Positions 13,055 to 24,099 of a stretch of 64,000 nucleotides of DNA are shown here, piece after piece. The position numbers were made by a program, and so were the translations under genes. The stretch's first letter is position 1. Each line of letters opens with the position of its first letter. Under the pieces are notes generated by a model. That model made no database searches and was not told where the DNA came from. It worked only from the letters and a program-made list of their open reading frames with translations. Source of the DNA: Panthera uncia (lineage: Eukaryota; Chordata; Mammalia; Carnivora; Felidae); contig NC_064811.1 of assembly GCF_023721935.1 (NCBI RefSeq), forward strand, positions 143,569,530 through 143,633,529, written 5' to 3'.

Positions 13055-13261
13055 TTTTTAATGTTTTATTTTTAAGGGAGAGAGAACACAAGTGGGGGAG
13101 GGTCCGAGACAGAGGGGGACAGGGGTTCAGAAGCAGACTCTGCCCTGAAAGCTTCAGTGCTGACAGTGTGGAGCCCAGCGTGGGGCTTGAATTCACTAAC
13201 TGTGAGGTCATGACCTGAGCTGAAGTCAGACACTCAACCAACTGAGCCGCCCAGAAGCCCC
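13055..13261 (-). mobile_element. CAN-SINE
   Basis: Reverse copy flanked by an exact duplication agatcatacagttt at 13041-13054 and 13263-13276, the clearest TSD in the left half of the window. Confidence 0.95.
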
Positions 13262-13642
13262 CAGATCATACAGTTTGTAATGTACATGCTGGACAGGTGT
13301 TTTTAAGTCACCTCAAGTCCTTTTCAGAAATGGAGATACACGTTAATAAATAAGCCACCAAATAAGCAAAGAGATATGGACATATTTTATCCCCCGGAAT
13401 CAGCACAGTACTGCCACTAAAGCCGGAGAGGTATAGATGCGGGCATCAGGGTCAGGAGCACTCTGGATCATTTTCAGGTTGCCAGTCGGAGTTGAAAGCC
13501 CAGTTCTGCCACACAAGGTAGTCCATCTGCCAACCGATGCACCATTCGATCAAGAACAGGAAGAGTAACTCAAGGAGGGCGGTGTGACTGCTTAGAGCCT
13601 GATGTTCCAAACAAGATGGGGACTAATCGAGCAGTGGTACAG

Positions 13643-13668
13643 CCCCCCCCCCCCCCCCCCCCCCCCCC
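13643..13668 (+). repeat. Poly-C tract (26 C)
   Basis: Uninterrupted run of 26 C in otherwise ordinary sequence, G-rich on the minus strand. Its length is likely polymorphic or uncertain in the assembly. Confidence 0.9.
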
Positions 13669-13929
13669 GGGTGCAGAACTCAGACAGGAGCCTCAGCTGG
13701 CCTCTCTTGCTATTTCACTGGCCTCCACCAGCAGCTACACTTCATTTCAAATTGGCAAAAGAAGATTTACTCAGAGTCTGGATTTATACAGCCTCTGCAT
13801 GACACAGTTTGTCCCCTGATCTGCAATTCTAATAGACTGCTACATCTGAATGCTCACTGTATTTCACTGGATACATTTGTACATATATGATGCTGAGTTA
13901 AGGTAGTGGGTTTTGGTTGATGCATGTGG

Positions 13930-14343
13930 TTGGTTTGCTGGGGTTGCTGTAACAAAGGACCAGCTACTGAGTGGCTTAAACAGAAACTTGTGTCATAGCT
14001 CTGGAGGCGGGAAGTCCAAGATCAAGGGGTCAGCAGGCTGCTCTCTCTCTAAAGGCATCAGGGAGGAATCTATTCCAGGCTTCTCTCCTGGCTTCTGGTA
14101 GTTCACTGGCTTGTGGCAGCCTAACTACAGTCTTCACATGGCGTTCTTTCGGGGTGTGTGTCTGTGTCCAAATGTCTCCTTTTAATAAGGACACCAGTCA
14201 TATTCTGGCCACCCTACTCCATCGTGGCCTCATCTCAACTACATCTGCAGCCACCCAATTTCCAAGTAAGGTCACATTCTGAGATATCTGAAGTTAGGAC
14301 TTCAACATAAGAATTTTGGGGAGACACAATTCAGTCCATAATC
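13930..14343 (-). mobile_element. MaLR-type solo LTR
   Basis: Reverse copy: ctggggttgctgtaacaaag at the left, then tctggaggcgggaagtccaa, taaggacaccagtcatattc, and tttggggagacacaattcag at the right. About 410 bases, solo. Confidence 0.8.
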
Positions 14344-14726
14344 GTGCAATTGGCATGAAGATAATCAACTTATAGAGGGTTAGCACCAGTAGGATCCTAG
14401 AAGATTAATTATCAGATGCAACCCTCTTATGAGATTAGTGGGCAGTAAAGAGCACATTATTTTAAAAATTAAATTAAACGAAGTGTCTTCTAAACGTTCT
14501 GTAATAATTAAAGCTCCTTTATGATTTCTCATATCTCTCTCCCAACCCAAATGGCCCTCCTCTTTCTTTGACTCTCTGCCATCATCCCAGCTCTAGCTCA
14601 CCTTTATTGACTTCAGGAAATCTTGCTTAAGTATTCTCACCAGCACACTGCCCAGTTCTATTCTTGTAACCTGCACCACTAACCTGATTTTTATTAACTG
14701 GCATCTGAAATGTATATACCACTTTA

Positions 14727-14954
14727 TGGTTTTTTTCTTTAAAAATTTTTTTTAACGTTTATTTATTTTTGAGACAGAGAGAGACAGAGCATGAACAGGG
14801 GAGGGTCAGAGAGAGGGAGACACAGAATCTGAAACAGGCTCCAGGCTCCGAGCTGTCAGCACAGAGCCCGACGTGGGGCTCGATCTAACGGAGCTCGAGA
14901 TCATGACCTGAGCTGAAGTCAGCCGCCCAACTGACTGAGCCACCCAGGCGCCCC
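14727..14954 (-). mobile_element. CAN-SINE, first of a tandem triplet
   Basis: Reverse copy ending gccacccaggcgcccc, followed directly by the T-rich start of the next SINE. The flanking ataccactttatgg at 14716 resembles the atatcactttatg repeats after copies two and three. Confidence 0.92.
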
Positions 14955-14956
14955 AT

Positions 14957-15176
14957 TTTCTTTAAATTTTTAAAAACTGTTTACTTATTTTTGAGAGAGA
15001 CAGAGTATGAGGGAGGGAGGGGCAGAAAGAGGCAGAGACACAGAATCTGAAGCAGGCTCCAGGCTCTGAGCTGTCAGCACAGAGCCCAATGCAGGGCTCG
15101 CTCAAACTCACGAACTGTGAGATCATGACCTGAGCCAGAGTTGAACGCTTAACCGACTGAGCCACCCAGGTGCCCT
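14957..15176 (-). mobile_element. CAN-SINE, second of a tandem triplet
   Basis: Reverse copy ending gagccacccaggtgccc. It is followed by atatcactttatg, which recurs after the third copy. Confidence 0.92.
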
Positions 15177-15190
15177 GATATCACTTTATG

Positions 15191-15414
15191 TTTTTTTTTT
15201 TAATGTTTTTTTATTTTTTTATTTTTGAGAGAGACAGAGACAGAGTGTGAGTGGGGGAGGGGCAGAGAGAAAGGGAGACAGAATCCAAAGCAGGCTCCAG
15301 GCTCTGAGCAAGCTGTCAGCACAGAGCCTGATGCAGGGCTTGAACTCACAAACTGCGAGATCATGACCTGAGCCGAAGTCCGACGCTTAACTGACTGAGC
15401 CACCCAGGTGCCCC
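15191..15414 (-). mobile_element. CAN-SINE, third of a tandem triplet
   Basis: Reverse copy with atatcactttatgttttt on both sides (from 15177 and 15416), a clean target duplication. The other two copies show related flanks. Confidence 0.95.
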
Positions 15415-15988
15415 AATATCACTTTATGTTTTTATTGTGCCATGTGTTTATTAGACCTGGCATTTGTAGATGGAACATTTTCTGGTTCTGTTGGTAAAAG
15501 GAACTTTGATACCTAGGCACATGAAGCTTTTCTGACATACAAATTTTAATCACCCGAGTTTTGAAGAGTGGATGTGCGAATGTGTGGGGATCAGGCTGTG
15601 GGGTGAGGTGGTAATGAGTAGTTGAGTTAGTGAGTGCCTAGCTGACCATTCCCTACTCAAAAGTCAAACTAACTGGCATCCTGCTCTTTGATAATGTAGG
15701 TCTTTTGAGGGGAATATATATGGAATCATGTATTTCAGAATTTTAGAAGGTTCCCAGGAACATAAGATTCTACTGTTCTTGTCTCTATTATATGGTTATA
15801 TGTTCCTTGAAGGCAGGAACCTTCTCTTTTCCTCCTTTCTGCCTAACGTACTGTTGGGGGAAGTCATGCATGTTAACTTATTACATTAGTTAGTGAAGCC
15901 CGAGGTTATCTGAATGTAAATAAGGTGAAGAAAGACATACTCTTTTTTAAAATTCATTTTAACATTTTTGTTTATTTATTTGTTTAAA

Positions 15989-16199
15989 AGATTTTTAAAA
16001 ATCTTTATTTATTTTTGAGAGAGAGACAGAATGTGAGCAGGGGAGGAGCACAGAGAGAGAGGGAGACACAGAATCTGAAGCAGGCTCCAGGCTCTGAGCT
16101 GTCAGCACAGAGCCCAATGCAGGGCCAAACTCACAAACCGTGAGATCATGACCTGAGCCAAAGTCAGACGCTCAACAGACTGAGCCACCCAGGCGCCCC
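15989..16199 (-). mobile_element. CAN-SINE, tandem pair, left copy
   Basis: Reverse copy ending gagccacccaggcgcccc. The following tgtttatttgttttttaaa repeats the tttgtttatttatttgttta before it, suggesting a target duplication. Confidence 0.9.
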
Positions 16200-16205
16200 T
16201 GTTTA

Positions 16206-16411
16206 TTTGTTTTTTAAAGTTCATTTATTTATTTTTTTTGAGAGAGAGAGAAAGAGCAGGGGAGGGGCAGAGAGAGAGGGAGAGGGAATCCCAAGCAGGC
16301 TCTACGCTGTCAGTGCAGAGCCCCATATGGGGTTCGAACTCTGTGAGATCATGACCTGAGCCAAAACCGAGAGTCGGATGCTTAACCGACTGAACCCCCC
16401 AGGGTTCTCAG
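16206..16411 (-). mobile_element. CAN-SINE, tandem pair, right copy
   Basis: Reverse copy immediately after the previous one. The head is diverged (gactgaaccccccagggttc), so it is likely the older or more mutated member. Confidence 0.88.
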
Positions 16412-16718
16412 GAAATCAGTATTTAAATATATTATTCCCGCCATGATTTAGAATTGTCTAAACATTGTACTTTATGTCTAGTGTATGGAAATGTCTTGAT
16501 GATGAATTCACTTAATACCTACTTGTATTATCTTGTCTTCTTGCAGTTAATTGAATGAACAAATTTAGTCAACCTTAGTCATAAAGTTCCAGGACACAGT
16601 GTAATCAAATAATATTGTACTCCTAATTCCTGCTAAACATGAGTTTTTGTAATGATATTAGAGTCAAAAGTTTACTGTAATCCCTCTGCAACGTTTAAAA
16701 AATCGTCATGAGGTAAGC

Positions 16719-16732
16719 CTGCCACCTGCTGG
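16719..16732 (-). promoter_or_regulatory. Candidate CTCF binding site
   Basis: ctgccacctgctgg on the plus strand is the reverse complement of the CTCF core (CCAGCAGGTGGCAG). All core positions fit the consensus CCASYAGRKGGCRS pattern. It lies in unique DNA between SINEs, with the motif reading on the minus strand. Occupancy cannot be judged from sequence. Confidence 0.5.
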
Positions 16733-16923
16733 TCAAGGTTCATCACTTCATTTTACATTGCAAATAAATTTGACATTTTTCATTACAGCATGGGAATGTA
16801 ATACAATTTGAAGCAATTCTGCACACACACTTTTGAGATTCCCTAGGTTGTCACAAATTATTGAAGCTTGACATTCTAACAGTTGTCATCCCCCCAAGGC
16901 TTTCATGTTTATTCTTCCCTCTT

Positions 16924-17125
16924 TTTAAAAAAATTTTGATGTTTATTTTTGACAGAGAGAGAGTGCAATGGGGGAAAGGTAGGGAGGGAGACACAGAATC
17001 CCAAGCAGGCTCCAGGCTCTGAGCTGTTAGCGCAGAGCCCGATGCGGGACTCCAACTTATGAACCGTGAGATCACGACCGAGCTGAAGTCAGGTGCTTAA
17101 CCGACTGAGCCACCCCAGGAGTCCC
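16924..17125 (-). mobile_element. CAN-SINE
   Basis: Reverse copy between two tattcttccctc repeats (16911 and 17126). Confidence 0.95.
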
Positions 17126-18290
17126 TATTCTTCCCTCCTGATAACCATTGATAACAGATCTACAGCTGTGTATTTCTGAGTCTTTGATATAATGTAAGTT
17201 TGATTCTGGCTTCTTTCTCTTGAGCAATTATATACCAAGAATCTATCTGTAGCTAGGAGGTCCCTAAATGCTGCTAAACCCCCTACAGAATTGCACTCCT
17301 GTGCCTCTTCTTTTTCTGATCACTGTGGCACAAACATACTGGTAATGCTTCTGTGTCCCCTTTTGGGACCCCACCGGTGCTTTCCCTCATTTATCGGGGC
17401 AGCCCTGAGCCCAGCCTTAGGTCATTCATCATTCAGTCCATTCAAAACCTCAGTTTTCTCATTTGTAAAATAAGGCTAATAATTCTGCTTCCAGTTGTTT
17501 TGAACATTAATTTGGGTAATGCACGAAAAGCAGTTAGCTTCATTATTATTCATTAACCTTGTAAGATTTTACTGTATGTCTATTATCAATGGTTAGAAGA
17601 TTCTTCGAGATGTAACATCATTATTTCTCACCTTAGTATATTGTCAAATCCACTTTTTAAAATCCTTGTTTTCTTTCCTTTTGTACTTTGAAGATCCCCT
17701 TCACTGGCAGATGGACTTTGCAACCCCAGGGACTAGAAATTGAGCCCATCACTATTAACATGACAGAAATCATCTGGAGGCTGGAGAGAAACGCCCCCGT
17801 GGGTCCTCCAAACATTTGAAGATTCTCCAGCTTTCCTCGTATGTTAATTAGTCTGCCCTCATTAAACCTAACTTTGTACTTGCTAGAAAGAGGGGATAAT
17901 CATTATGACTATTTCTGTAAAAGAGAGTAAGTGAGGTAATTAGTTCAATAAATGTTAATTAAGTGCTAACCATATGCACTACTGGGAAGGTGCTGGATAC
18001 AGAACATCAGAAGAGAGTCCCCGTTCAGAAGCAGTTCACAAAAATCTCTCAACTGTTTAAATCCCAATAACAAGTTAACACTCCTTATAAAATGTCACAT
18101 TTAGATCTCCCAAGGTTTCTTTTTTACCTTTTTAGGTCCTACAAGCTTCAAGTGCCTGAAGTTTCTCATGTTTGCCTTCTCTCCTCGGTGGGATTGACAG
18201 GTATATCTGCTAGATGGGTCTCTGGCTATCCTGAATAAACGGTGTTCATGGTGTAAATTAAGCACTTGACAATCACATTCATCTTCTTGA
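17126..18290. other. Intergenic DNA with no recognised feature
   Basis: Unique-looking sequence. Frames at 17291-17556 lack coding character. Confidence 0.45.
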
Positions 18291-18295
18291 AGTTT

Positions 18296-18344
18296 TGTTT
18301 GTTTATTTTTGAGAGAGAGAGAGCATGCGCGCGTGCTAGTGAGG

Positions 18345-18395
<51 letters not shown>

Positions 18396-18530
18396 ACAGA
18401 GAATCCCAAGTAGGGGCCACACTGTCAGCACAGAGCCCAGTGCAGGGCTCAAACTCACAAACCATGAGATCGTGACCTGAGCCAAAATCAAGAGTCGGAT
18501 GCTTAACTGACTGAGCCACCCAGGTACCCC
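18296..18530 (-). mobile_element. CAN-SINE with expanded (GA)21
   Basis: Reverse copy whose GA body grew into 21 perfect GA dinucleotides (18349-18390). The flanks acattcatctt and acgttcatctt are the target duplication. The long Ser/Leu minus-strand frame here is read through this microsatellite. Confidence 0.92.
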
Positions 18531-19384
18531 ACGTTCATCTTTTTAAATGCAATGTTTATTTAGCAAATTCCTGCTATATGGGAAGTGTTCCATAAACATT
18601 TATTTTAATAATTGAAAAGAATTTTGAAGTTGTCAGGGTGCTATTTAATTTGAAAATGCTCAGTAATTGAAGTTTGGGAACAGCAGACAGTAGGTGCATC
18701 ATTTGGTGCTCTTGGGATAAAGAGAAGGTGGCACAGTGTCTGGGACGTGAGACTGACACCCAGGAACTTGTATCTGTCTACACTTTCTGTTTCTTAGACT
18801 GGAGCCCCTTGGAACTCAGAGTCAGCCTCTGGCCATGGCAGATAGGTAATTGAAGCATTTAGAGAGAGATGTTGATAATAATTTTATTTTTACTAATTAT
18901 AGAAGAAGGGCATATTCATTTCAGCTAATGAATAAAAATCCTCACCTGTAATAACATGACCCAGAGATATTGCTTGTTGGCATTTTCATGTAAGTCACTG
19001 GGCTTTTTACAATGAACACAGCTGTGTGCAATTCTTTTCCTCTCATTCTCTCTAAACCCCCCTCCAATCAGGCTTAAAAATCCCCCTCTACCCCATAGAA
19101 CTGCTTTTGTCCAGGTTACCAAAAACATCCACTTTATGTGACCTGGTGGGTCAGTTCTCAGCTGTCAGCTAATCGACCAGTCAGCAGCTCTTGGCATGGT
19201 TGGCCATTCTCTCCTCCTTGTGGCTGTTTCTCCTCTGGCTTCTGGGGTGCCAGGCTGGTCTGGATGTTTCTGCCTCATTGGTTCCTCCTCAGCAGACTTA
19301 GCCTCTTCTTTCCTGCGGCCTGTCCAGGTTGGTTTGCTTTAGGCTTAGTTCTTGAACTTTTCTCTCTCTGTGTTTGGTGATTGT

Positions 19385-20876
19385 TCAAGCTCAAGGTTTG
19401 AATGCCGTCATTAGCTGCTGACCCCCAAATCTCATCTCCGGCCCCAACCTCCCACCTTAAACTCCAGACTGACATTCCCAGCTGCCCACTGCACATCTTC
19501 ATTTGCATGTTTCATCAGTGAAGGAAACAGAAGACTATGCATGCTGACTACGAATGGAAGTTTAAACAATGGTTAGAAGGCCATTGGTTGGAAGAAAGGA
19601 CAGTCAAAAATTGTCACGTGTGTTTTAGCCTACAGCAAGCACATGTCTGGAAGCCATGGCACATTTTGGGATCCTTGCACCAAATCTTTCAGGCTATAGT
19701 CAGTAAAGTCCTGAAGCTACTGTGAATAACAAGCACCCACCAACTATCCCCACGTGGGCATTTTTCAGAATGCTCAACCAGATGCCACTTGGAACCTCAC
19801 TGCGGCTGCAACCACTTCCAGAGAACAAGTGCCTCAAAGTTCAGGCCTGTCACTGGCTGACTGATGGAGAGGGGGATTCTGGGCATTGTAGTCTTGGCCT
19901 CTTGTCAGCAGCTAATTTAGCAGAGGGTGCCAGTTATGATAATTTGAAAACAGTATAACACAGATGTCTGGTAGACGTCTCAAAAATAATACACCCAAAG
20001 CTCAATTCCAGTTCTTTCTTTTCAAACTGGCTTCATCCTCTGCCTTCATTTTTGTTACTGTCAACTCCATCCCCCAGGTGCTTAGACCCCAAACTTTGAT
20101 TTTTGATTCCTCTCTTCACACCTCACGTTCAGTCCATTAGGAAATCCTGTTGGCTCTATCTTTAGAAATCTGGGCACTGAACATCTCTTAGCCACCCATT
20201 CTGCCCTTTCCTGGGTGTGGGCCACCATCCTTTCTTGCCTGGATTACTGTGCTAGACTCTAGACATCCTCCCTGCTTCTCCCATACCCCCCAGTTCAGCA
20301 GCCAGAGCCATCGTCTCAAATGGGAATCATCTCTCTCTTTGGTCACAATTTCGCAATACCCCCCCACCCCCGCCCCTTATGGAGTGAAAACTGAAGTGCT
20401 TACGATGGTAACAAGGGACTATTGCTACCTGGGCCTCCTCTCCTAATGCACTCCCTCTTGTTTGCTTTGCTGCAGCCACACTGATCTCCACCCTGTTCCT
20501 TGAGCAGAGGAAAACAAAACATGCTTGGGGGGCTTGCTGTTCTGTCAGATACCTGCTTGGCTAACTCCCTCTCTCGAGTCTTCATTCACCTTTGCAAAGG
20601 ATTAGGCTAACCTCCCATTTAAAACTGAAGTATGTCTCTGTCCAGCACTCCCAGATACTCGCCTACCAACCCCATGCCCCCCGCCCCCCACCACATGGCC
20701 TTTTTTACCTTCTAATATACTGTAAGATGTTATTAATTATGTTTATTACCTATGGCCAATCTGCCATGCTAGAATATAAGCTCCACAATAACGAGGATCT
20801 TTATTCACTGGAATCTCAAACCTTTAGAATGGTGCCTGGAAATATGGGCATTCAATAAATATTAGTTGAATATATG
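19385..20876 (+). repeat. L2 LINE 3' portion, interrupted
   Basis: L2-like segments at about 19420-19510 (accttaaactccagactgac) and 19990-20876 (ggattactgtgctagactc, gctgcagccacactgatctc, and the tail agaatggtgcctgg then gcattcaataaatatt). A segment at about 19510-19985 without L2 resemblance interrupts them. Confidence 0.65.
19873..19893 (-). promoter_or_regulatory. ZNF143-like motif
   Basis: Minus strand reads gactacaatgcccagaatc, close to the ACTACAAYTCCCAGMATGC factor motif. It lies in the segment that interrupts the L2. A shorter related string occurs at 4281-4293. Confidence 0.3.
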
Positions 20877-21084
20877 GGTATATCCTTTTGTCAACCAAAC
20901 CAATGGGATCCTGTTGTGTAAACTGTTTTATAAAACTCTTTTGCATACTATTTCTTGAAGATTTTTCCGTGTCAGTAGACATACAGCTCAAATATTTTTT
21001 TCTAACTACATTGTAGGCCACTGTCTGACAATTTTCATTAGTTTAATGTTTAATTAATTTACAGATTAGTGGCAACATCTTTTT

Positions 21085-21145
21085 AAAAAAGCTTTATTGA
21101 GATGTAATTCACATGCCATAAAATTTATCCATTTAAAGTAGATCC
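21085..21145 (-). repeat. Short L1 3' fragment
   Basis: gctttattgagatgtaattc followed by acatgccataaaatttatcc is the antisense of a common L1M 3' end segment. Confidence 0.5.
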
Positions 21146-21149
21146 AGGG

Positions 21150-21480
21150 CCAACACCTATTTATTGAGGGCATGCTATCTTCTGGGCACTGTGATCTGCT
21201 CTGAGGGTACAGCTGTAAAGAAAATGGGCCTAGTTTCTGCCCTTACAGAAGTTATGATCTGAGAAGAGAAGGAGACAGGCAAACATTAAGAACTGTACAT
21301 GTGATTACTTAACTATTATGGTAAGAGCTACAAAGGAAAAGAGGATGCCATCTGAGTCACTAGCAGAATGCCCTACTCTCTCTCATCCTGGGGGCCAGGA
21401 CAGGGTTCCCTCAAAGTGGAATTTGAACTGAGCCCTGGTAGGATGAGTAGGTATTAAGCAAGTGAAGGAAGTACGGCCAC
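21150..21480 (-). repeat. L2 fragment, antisense
   Basis: Antisense L2 signature in order: ctatttattgagggcatgct, gggcactg, cttacagaagttatgatctg, and gaatttgaactgagccctgg. Confidence 0.65.
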
Positions 21481-21630
21481 TTGGGGGCTCTAGAAGGAAA
21501 GTTGTTATCGCTAGACTTCTAGGCTCTTTCATTCTTTCAGTGATATATGCTGTGATGAGGGTCTTTAAAATACTTCCATACAGTAAATTCTTAGAACTAA
21601 AATTGCTAGGTCAAAATATATGCAGATCCA

Positions 21631-21709
21631 CCCTCCCTTTCTCCCTCCCTCCCTTCCTTGCTTCCTTCTTTCCTCCCTTCCTTCCTTCCTTCCTTCCTTC
21701 CTTCCTTCT
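21631..21709 (+). repeat. (CCTT)n / pyrimidine microsatellite
   Basis: About 79 bases of nearly pure C and T ending in a regular ttcc array. Translates to a Pro/Phe/Ser run that is not a protein. Confidence 0.9.
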
Positions 21710-22026
21710 CTGCTTTCTTGAATTTTTGCATGTACGATGTTGCTGGCAGGGCAGTAGTTTAGGTGTCTAGGAAATTCCAGGTCCCCATTATTTTGTTGCT
21801 TCCTTCCAGGATGGGGTTGAGAAGGGGGTCAAGGAGCCTTGGAAAAGAAGACCCTGTGGCAAGTCTTTGTGAGTTGAGGTTGGCAGAGAGTAGCAATGCC
21901 ACAGCATGGAGGGCATCAAAAAATCCAAACTTGCAAAGCAGTTTCCAATATTTCTGAAGCGTATTAAGAAACGTTTTTATTTTCTCTTTATTTAGTTTCT
22001 TCTTTACATGTAAAATTATTAAGAGT

Positions 22027-22228
22027 GGGGTTCCTGGGTGGCTCAGTAATTAAGCGTTGGACTCTTAGTTTCAGGTCGTGATCTCACAGTTCATGAGATT
22101 AAATCCTGCATCAGGCTCTGCATGACAGTGCAGAGCCTGCTTGGGATTCTCTCTCTCCCCCTCTCTCTCTGCCCCTCCCACTTATGTGTGCACGTGCTCT
22201 GTTTCCCAAAATAAATAAACTTTAAAAA
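22027..22228 (+). mobile_element. CAN-SINE
   Basis: Forward copy with gttcctgggtggctcagtaa, a CT-rich body and an aaataaataaac tail. Target duplication ttattaagag on both sides. Confidence 0.94.
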
Positions 22229-23000
22229 GTTATTAAGAGCTCCTGGAGCTCTAATTTTTATTGCTTTTTCAGTGACTCTAATGAGTACATGATTGTAGTA
22301 TATGGATAATCTCGCTATTTAAATACTAAGTGCTACTGAAATTATGACTATATTTCAGGTTAGTACTTAAAATTTCAATTTCAGTTATAAATGCCAAATA
22401 AAAGAAGACACAAAACAGTTTGCAGAAAGTACATGAAATAAAATGGGAATAAAAAAATCTGACAGCAGCAATAGGAAAGAAAAGCAAATTAGCCGAGTCA
22501 AGCTAATAAGAGTAATAAATAAGTTAACATGTTTAAATCATGTGAAAGTAGGAATCCTGTAATACTTATTTCAACCTTAAATTCATTACATGGCTTCTTT
22601 ATATTCAGTTTCTACTGAAAAATTGTTTTGCTTCTCTCTTTCCTCAGGTACTAGCAGGAATTTCCCTTTACTTTTTATTCATTTTACTCACGTTCAATGG
22701 TATGCCATCAGGGAGTCCTTTCTTGATTGTCCTAATTAAAAGAGAAGGTCTTGTCTCCACTCTATGACATGGTTTCCCTGCTTCTACCCTTGCTCCATTC
22801 CAATCCATTGTCCATGCTGGGGTCAGAGTGATTTTGAAATCCAAGAACAGCTAATGCTGTTCTCCTGGTTAAAACCCTCCAGTGGCTCCCCATTTCCATC
22901 AGAAGAGTTCACACTCTTGTGTGGCCTGCAAGGCCCTACCTAGTCTGCTCCCCTAAGCCTCCCATCTCTTTGACTTTTTATCTTTTTACCCCTCCCTTCT

Positions 23001-23367
23001 TGTTATGGGCTAAACTGTGTGCCCCTAAAATCCGTATGTTGAGGTCCTAAACCCCAGGTCCTCAGCATGTGACTGTATTTGGAGATAGAGATAATTACAT
23101 TAAAATGAGGTCCTCCAATTTGGCCGGTGTGACTGATGTCCATATAGGAAGAAGAAATTAGGACTTAGCTGTGTACACAGGGAAGACCAGGTGAAGACAT
23201 GGGGAGAAGATGGCTATCTGTAAGCCTAGGAGTGAAGCCTCAGAAGAAACCACCCCTGCTAACACCTGAGCTCTGACTTCTAGCCTCTAGAACTGTGAGA
23301 CAAGAAATTTCTCTTAAGCCACCCAGTCTGTAGTACTTTGTTATGGCAGCCAAGCAGTCTAACACAC
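23001..23367 (+). mobile_element. MaLR-type solo LTR inside L2
   Basis: Begins tgttatgggctaaactgtg, then gactgtatttggagatagag, ending ctctagaactgtgagacaag and ttatggcagccaagcagtc. It sits between the two halves of an L2. Confidence 0.8.
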
Positions 23368-23377
23368 CTTTGTTTAT

Positions 23378-23599
23378 TCTTTTTATTTAATGTTTATTTA
23401 TTTATTTTGAGAGAAAGAGAATATGTGCACACAAGTTGGGGAGGAGCAGAGAGAGAGGGAGAGAGAATCTCAAGCAAGCTCTGCGCTGTTAGCACGGAGC
23501 CCAGCATGGAACTCCATCCCATGAACCATGAGATCATGACCTGAGCCAAGATTATGAGTCAGAGTCAGATCTTTAACTGACTGAGCCATCCAGGCGCCC
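23378..23599 (-). mobile_element. CAN-SINE at the end of the MaLR LTR
   Basis: Reverse copy with cacctttgttta duplicated at 23366 and 23599. It is the youngest layer of the L2/LTR/SINE nest. Confidence 0.94.
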
Positions 23600-24099
23600 C
23601 ACCTTTGTTTACTCTTTATCCTCTTTGAAGTCTTTGTAGTACCTCAGACAAACCAAGTGCGGTCCCTTTTCAGGGCCTTTGCCTCTCAAATTCCCTCTGC
23701 ATGGAGTGCTGCTCACCTGCATGGCCTACTCCCTCACTGCAGTCTGCTTTCTGCTCCAATGCCACCTGTTCTAGGGGCTTCACTGGGTCTTGTATTAAAA
23801 ATAGCACCCCTGTTCCATCATTATTTATCCTCTTACCCTGTAAGCACTTACACTATGTAAAATACTTTATTAATACATTTCTTTGTTGCCTATCTTCCCT
23901 CATGAACCCTTGCCCTGACTGTAAGCTCTGTTTTGTTTACTGCTGCTGTATGTTGAGTGCCTGGGATAGTAGGCACTCAGTAGATATTTGCTAAGTGAGT
24001 AAACAGAATGAATACATGAAATTTTTAATCCTTGAAGCATAAAAGTAGGGTCACTGTAAGGTTGTGCTAATCAAACATACCATCTTACAAATAACATTG

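Larger units (their letters stand above)
22760..24003 (+). repeat. L2 LINE split by a later LTR and SINE
   Basis: Left half at 22760-22995 (aaaaccctccagtggctccc, gtggcctgcaaggccctacc). Right half at 23600-24003 (cagggcctttgcctctcaaa, gtaggcactcagtagatatt). The two halves are consecutive L2 3' sequence, so the intervening 600 bases are inserted. Confidence 0.75.
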
